This document shows positions 61,281-64,000 of a DNA stretch of 64,000 nt, in pieces. Both the position numbers and the translations under genes were made by a program. Source of the stretch: Rectinema subterraneum. Its GTDB lineage: Bacteria > Spirochaetota > Spirochaetia > Treponematales > Rectinemataceae. The notes below the pieces were generated by a model, which made no database searches, had not been told where the DNA came from, and saw only the letters and a list, made by a program, of their open reading frames with translations. The DNA is taken from positions 1 through 64,000 of the forward strand of contig WESA01000007.1 of assembly GCA_009768935.1 (NCBI GenBank), given 5' to 3'. How positions within the stretch are numbered: the stretch's first letter is position 1; every line of letters starts with the position of its first letter.

Positions 61281-61489
61281 GCGTTGCTCCTTGCATCGCG
61301 GGTATTTCGGATGACTCATTGTTGCCTCTCATTCTTGAATCAGGGTGACATGTCAACAAAATCGACACGACCGCAAAACATGTCCACATTATGGACATGA
61401 GGGTTTAAAACCATCCCTGATGAACGTTCATTTTCTACAGAGCATGATTCCCTTCATAAAGAATTTTCATCACGAACAGAACCAAAGAC

Positions 61490-62314
61490 TTATGGCTCGT
61501 TTGCGATTTTCCCGATGATCCCCTTGACAGCAATATCGAGCAGAGAACCTTCCGAATACACTGCCGGGGCCACATACTGGACTCTGTCTTCAGCGATCAG
61601 CTTATATATTTTTGCTTGCTGGCTCAAATCATCCCACTTGAGCGGATCAAAGACCGCGATTGAATATCCCCCCTGGTATCTTGTCATTTTCATTGCCGGG
61701 ATGTCGGTATCCCCATCACCTATGTAGATCATCCTCTTGAATGGATAGGGTCTCCTGTCGAGCCTGATCCAGGTATTTATCCGTTTGTTGTCGAAAAAAT
61801 TGAAAATCCCTTTATTGATCCTGAAAAGGTACTGTGTTTTCGTCGTATAATTTATGGAAACGGCTGGATATGAAGCCATTCCTCGTTCATCATAAAGGTA
61901 TTTGGATGCAAAAACGAACTTGAAACAAGGCGCGATGGCGCTCGCGGCGATAATTTCCCGCAATCCAGAGGAAATCACGAAATGATCGATACCGACGCCC
62001 AATTCGGCAGCGTACTTGTTGATTCTCCCGAACCATTCCACTACCCCTTCAAAGAACGGGATATTGGCGGCATAGGATCCCAGCCTGCTTTCGGTGATTT
62101 CGATGCCTCGTTCTTTCGCTTTTTCCAGCAGCAGGCACATGTACGCAAGGATTTCATCGGCATCCTGCGTTTCGGCACGCTCTTTCACCTCATTCCAGAA
62201 AGAAGCGCTTTCAATGCCCAAATCCTGCAACAGCCCATGTTCGGGCAGGCTCCCGCGAGCGAGGGTGCCGTCAAAATCATATGCTATAGCTATTCTTGTC
62301 TTCTGGTTTTCCAT
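61490..62314 (-). CDS. HAD-family phosphatase-like protein
   Basis: A 274-residue HAD hydrolase. Motif I AYDFDGTLARG (nucleophile Asp), motif II HFVISSGLRE, a later Lys, and motif IV MIYIGDGDTDIPAMK are all intact; a helical cap lies between I and II. It resembles small-molecule phosphatases of the PSP-like group. Its start overlaps the 3' end of the DUF2075 gene by 38 bp, so the two are coupled. Substrate unknown. Confidence 0.85.
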   Translation of the reverse strand: MENQKTRIAIAYDFDGTLARGSLPEHGLLQDLGIESASFWNEVKERAETQDADEILAYMCLLLEKAKERGIEITESRLGSYAANIPFFEGVVEWFGRINKYAAELGVGIDHFVISSGLREIIAASAIAPCFKFVFASKYLYDERGMASYPAVSINYTTKTQYLFRINKGIFNFFDNKRINTWIRLDRRPYPFKRMIYIGDGDTDIPAMKMTRYQGGYSIAVFDPLKWDDLSQQAKIYKLIAEDRVQYVAPAVYSEGSLLDIAVKGIIGKIANEP

Positions 62315-64000
62315 GCCCGCCTTCCGCCGCCCATAGAGCCGAATTGTTTTCTTCTACGAAATAGTCCGCATATTCCAGCTTACTGTCATACAATCCTTGA
62401 AGATAATCCCTCAAGTTCTTATCCCTGCAAAACACATAGCATCCCCGCATCCCTCTCGAGAGAAGTATTCGATAGATATTCTTCACGAGCGCATTGAAAG
62501 TCACAGGATCATTCTTGAGCCCTTTCTTGCCGGCTTTATCCTTGTACTCGTTCCAGACAGCCTCGACTTTTCCAGTTGCTCTGTTGTATCTCAGATCATT
62601 ACCGATAATTACACCGATATAATCGAACTCGAGTCCCTGAATCGTATGGACACATCCAATCTGTTCCAGACCATTCGGGAGGATTGCCCATAATTCGCTC
62701 TTGGTTCTCTGATTCCACGGCATTGCAAAATCATATTCGGGCATGCTCACATCCAAGATCTGTGCCCTGTCATTGTTCTCCGACAAGCTCGTCCAATCCC
62801 AGGCATAGCCAGCCACAAGCCTTGCCTTGAAACCTTCATCGTTCTTTTCCTTTACGGCTTTGAACAGCTTGTTAGGCGTAGAGTAGATCCGGAAATCGAA
62901 TGACTCCCTGTCCCAGGCGGTGGTTCTTGCGGAACTGTCTATCTGGAGTGCCTTCTCGACCCATGCGATAAAATCCTTTGCGCCTGCGCACCGGAACTGG
63001 GCATCGAGGCTGAATTCATGCAAGTCGGCATTGTATTTTTTCGCAATCCTTGCAATTTCATCGCTGGAACCAATGTCTTCGGGCCGAATTCTCTGTCTGT
63101 CATCCACAAAAAAGATCACAATTCTTGAAGAAGAAATGATATCTTCTATCTGGTTATCACCCTTGTAACCATAAGCCATTTCATTTTTCAGCCTGTGAGC
63201 TTCATCCACGACCAGGACATTGAATTCATTGTCCCGGCATTCCCAGAGGCTGGCCGAGCCCATGAACAGATTCTTGACTCTTACCCTCTGTCTTGGGTCA
63301 TTTTTTACCAGTGTTTCCAGCATTACATTCCTGAAAGCCGCATTCGGCGCTACAAACCGCACGTTCTTTTTACCCTGAAGGAGTTTTCCGAAGACATTCA
63401 GGGCGATGACAGATTTGCCGGTTCCAGGGCCCCCTTTTACCATGACAACCGTCTTGTCCCTGGAAGACTCGCAGATGCTCATTATCGCTTCGAAAGCGAC
63501 TTTCTGGTCATCGAGCAGAATAAATTCGTCGTTCCCTTTAAGAAGCCCCACGACACAATCGATCAGTTCCTTCGAGGGTCTCACTTCGCCATTTTCTATA
63601 TGCTTGAGGACTTCTGTACCATTCCCCCGTCCGACCTTCGAGGCAATGTAATCCTGGAGCTTCCGGACATCATGCTTGAAGAAAATCGGTGCCTTGAGGA
63701 CGGTCTCCATGTAATGCTGTTCCAGGAGTGGCTCATTCCGCTTTGGTTGGTAATTGTGAAGGTAGGCGCAGGCATGCCCTCCGATCCGATTCTGCTGAAT
63801 CGAAGTATTCATGTCGACCAGGAAGGTGTTGTAAGAATATGCCTGGTACGAAGGATGCGCCACGGTCCTTTCTCCATGGCCGACAAAGGTAATGACAACA
63901 TCCTTGTAGGGAGTTGCCCGTGCCTCTTGCCATTGTTTCAATTCTACAACGACAAAATTGCTCCCGCCATTTTCATCTTTTCCGGTTATAAGAAAATCGA
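62277..64000 (-). CDS. DUF2075 (Schlafen group-3-like) helicase/ATPase, partial
   Basis: At least 574 residues; the frame is open to the right window edge (its first visible residues read DFLITGKDENGGSNFVVVEL, a nuclease-like VVxELKQW strand), so the N-terminus is outside. Motifs: Walker A KGGPGTGKSVIA, Walker B FNVLVVDEAHRLK, DRQRIRPEDI, a helicase-like QIGCVHTIQGLEFDYIGVII and RILLSRGMRGCYVF. This is the SF1-like DUF2075/SLFN-g3 family, often near defence or repair genes. The ELKQW strand suggests an N-terminal PD-D/ExK nuclease-like domain. Coupled to a HAD gene. Confidence 0.85.
   Translation of the reverse strand, partial: DFLITGKDENGGSNFVVVELKQWQEARATPYKDVVITFVGHGERTVAHPSYQAYSYNTFLVDMNTSIQQNRIGGHACAYLHNYQPKRNEPLLEQHYMETVLKAPIFFKHDVRKLQDYIASKVGRGNGTEVLKHIENGEVRPSKELIDCVVGLLKGNDEFILLDDQKVAFEAIMSICESSRDKTVVMVKGGPGTGKSVIALNVFGKLLQGKKNVRFVAPNAAFRNVMLETLVKNDPRQRVRVKNLFMGSASLWECRDNEFNVLVVDEAHRLKNEMAYGYKGDNQIEDIISSSRIVIFFVDDRQRIRPEDIGSSDEIARIAKKYNADLHEFSLDAQFRCAGAKDFIAWVEKALQIDSSARTTAWDRESFDFRIYSTPNKLFKAVKEKNDEGFKARLVAGYAWDWTSLSENNDRAQILDVSMPEYDFAMPWNQRTKSELWAILPNGLEQIGCVHTIQGLEFDYIGVIIGNDLRYNRATGKVEAVWNEYKDKAGKKGLKNDPVTFNALVKNIYRILLSRGMRGCYVFCRDKNLRDYLQGLYDSKLEYADYFVEENNSALWAAEGGHGKPEDKNSYSI

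Noticed and set aside
1..64000. CRISPR arrays, tRNA or rRNA genes, integrases, transposases
   Set aside because: Looked for regularly spaced repeats, cloverleaf-like sequences and recombinase genes; none could be supported.

Overview
The window reads as a chromosomal segment of a saccharolytic, probably anaerobic bacterium with a diderm envelope: it has lipoproteins with LASC-type lipoboxes, a beta-barrel-like outer-membrane protein, and five solute-binding-protein-dependent uptake systems. Together with the RpiR, LacI and IclR regulators this best fits a Spirochaetota member of the Treponema/Rectinema type. That placement is inference from gene content and style. No rRNA, tRNA, CRISPR array, integrase or transposase gene was seen.

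Layout. 1-4.7 kb is the 3' part of an L-rhamnose operon (ABC permease, binding protein, mutarotase, class II aldolase, isomerase). 4.8-7.9 kb holds a class II photolyase and a transglutaminase-like lipoprotein. 7.9-12.7 kb (minus) is the most unusual locus: overlapping genes for a D-Ala-D-Ala-ligase-like ATP-grasp enzyme, a large B12-binding mutase-like protein and an opine-dehydrogenase-like oxidoreductase, followed closely by a small multi-helix membrane protein. 12.8-16.5 kb has pcm, a HigBA-type toxin-antitoxin pair bracketed by a 40-bp duplication, and a deaminase/purine nucleoside phosphorylase operon. 16.5-19.4 kb has a glycosidase-like lipoprotein and a graveyard of decayed genes (FAD oxidoreductase, ferredoxin, nagB-nagA). 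Then come glutamate synthase large subunit, an amidase, and at 26.2-33.5 kb an RpiR / isoaspartyl dipeptidase / oligopeptide ABC operon.

34.4-44.7 kb is visibly AT-richer and carries a ribose-type ABC transporter, DhaK- and DhaL-like kinase subunits, a 3-hydroxyisobutyrate-dehydrogenase-family enzyme, an AllA-like protein, a LacI regulator and a TIM-barrel isomerase: an uncharacterised sugar or polyol pathway. 44.8-47.4 kb pairs a D-tagatose/D-allulose 3-epimerase with an FGGY kinase. 47.4-50.4 kb has an epimerase, a tyrosine phosphatase, an outer-membrane protein and a PAS fragment. 50.4-58.5 kb has a TAXI-type TRAP system divergent from an IclR / DctPQM TRAP / DapA-family lyase operon. 58.6-64 kb has an ArfB-like rescue factor, an AbiEi-type fragment, a lipoprotein, an SDR, and a HAD phosphatase overlapping a DUF2075 helicase-like gene that leaves the window.

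Themes across genes: (i) several single genes have a -10 hexamer about 6-8 nt before the start codon and no Shine-Dalgarno, suggesting leaderless transcripts, while operon genes have strong GGAGG sites; (ii) four of five binding-protein genes are followed by a strong intergenic hairpin; (iii) a dispersed GGGGTCAGACCCC palindrome sits at gene ends and in places changes reading frames; (iv) two genes have their 3' end duplicated nearby.
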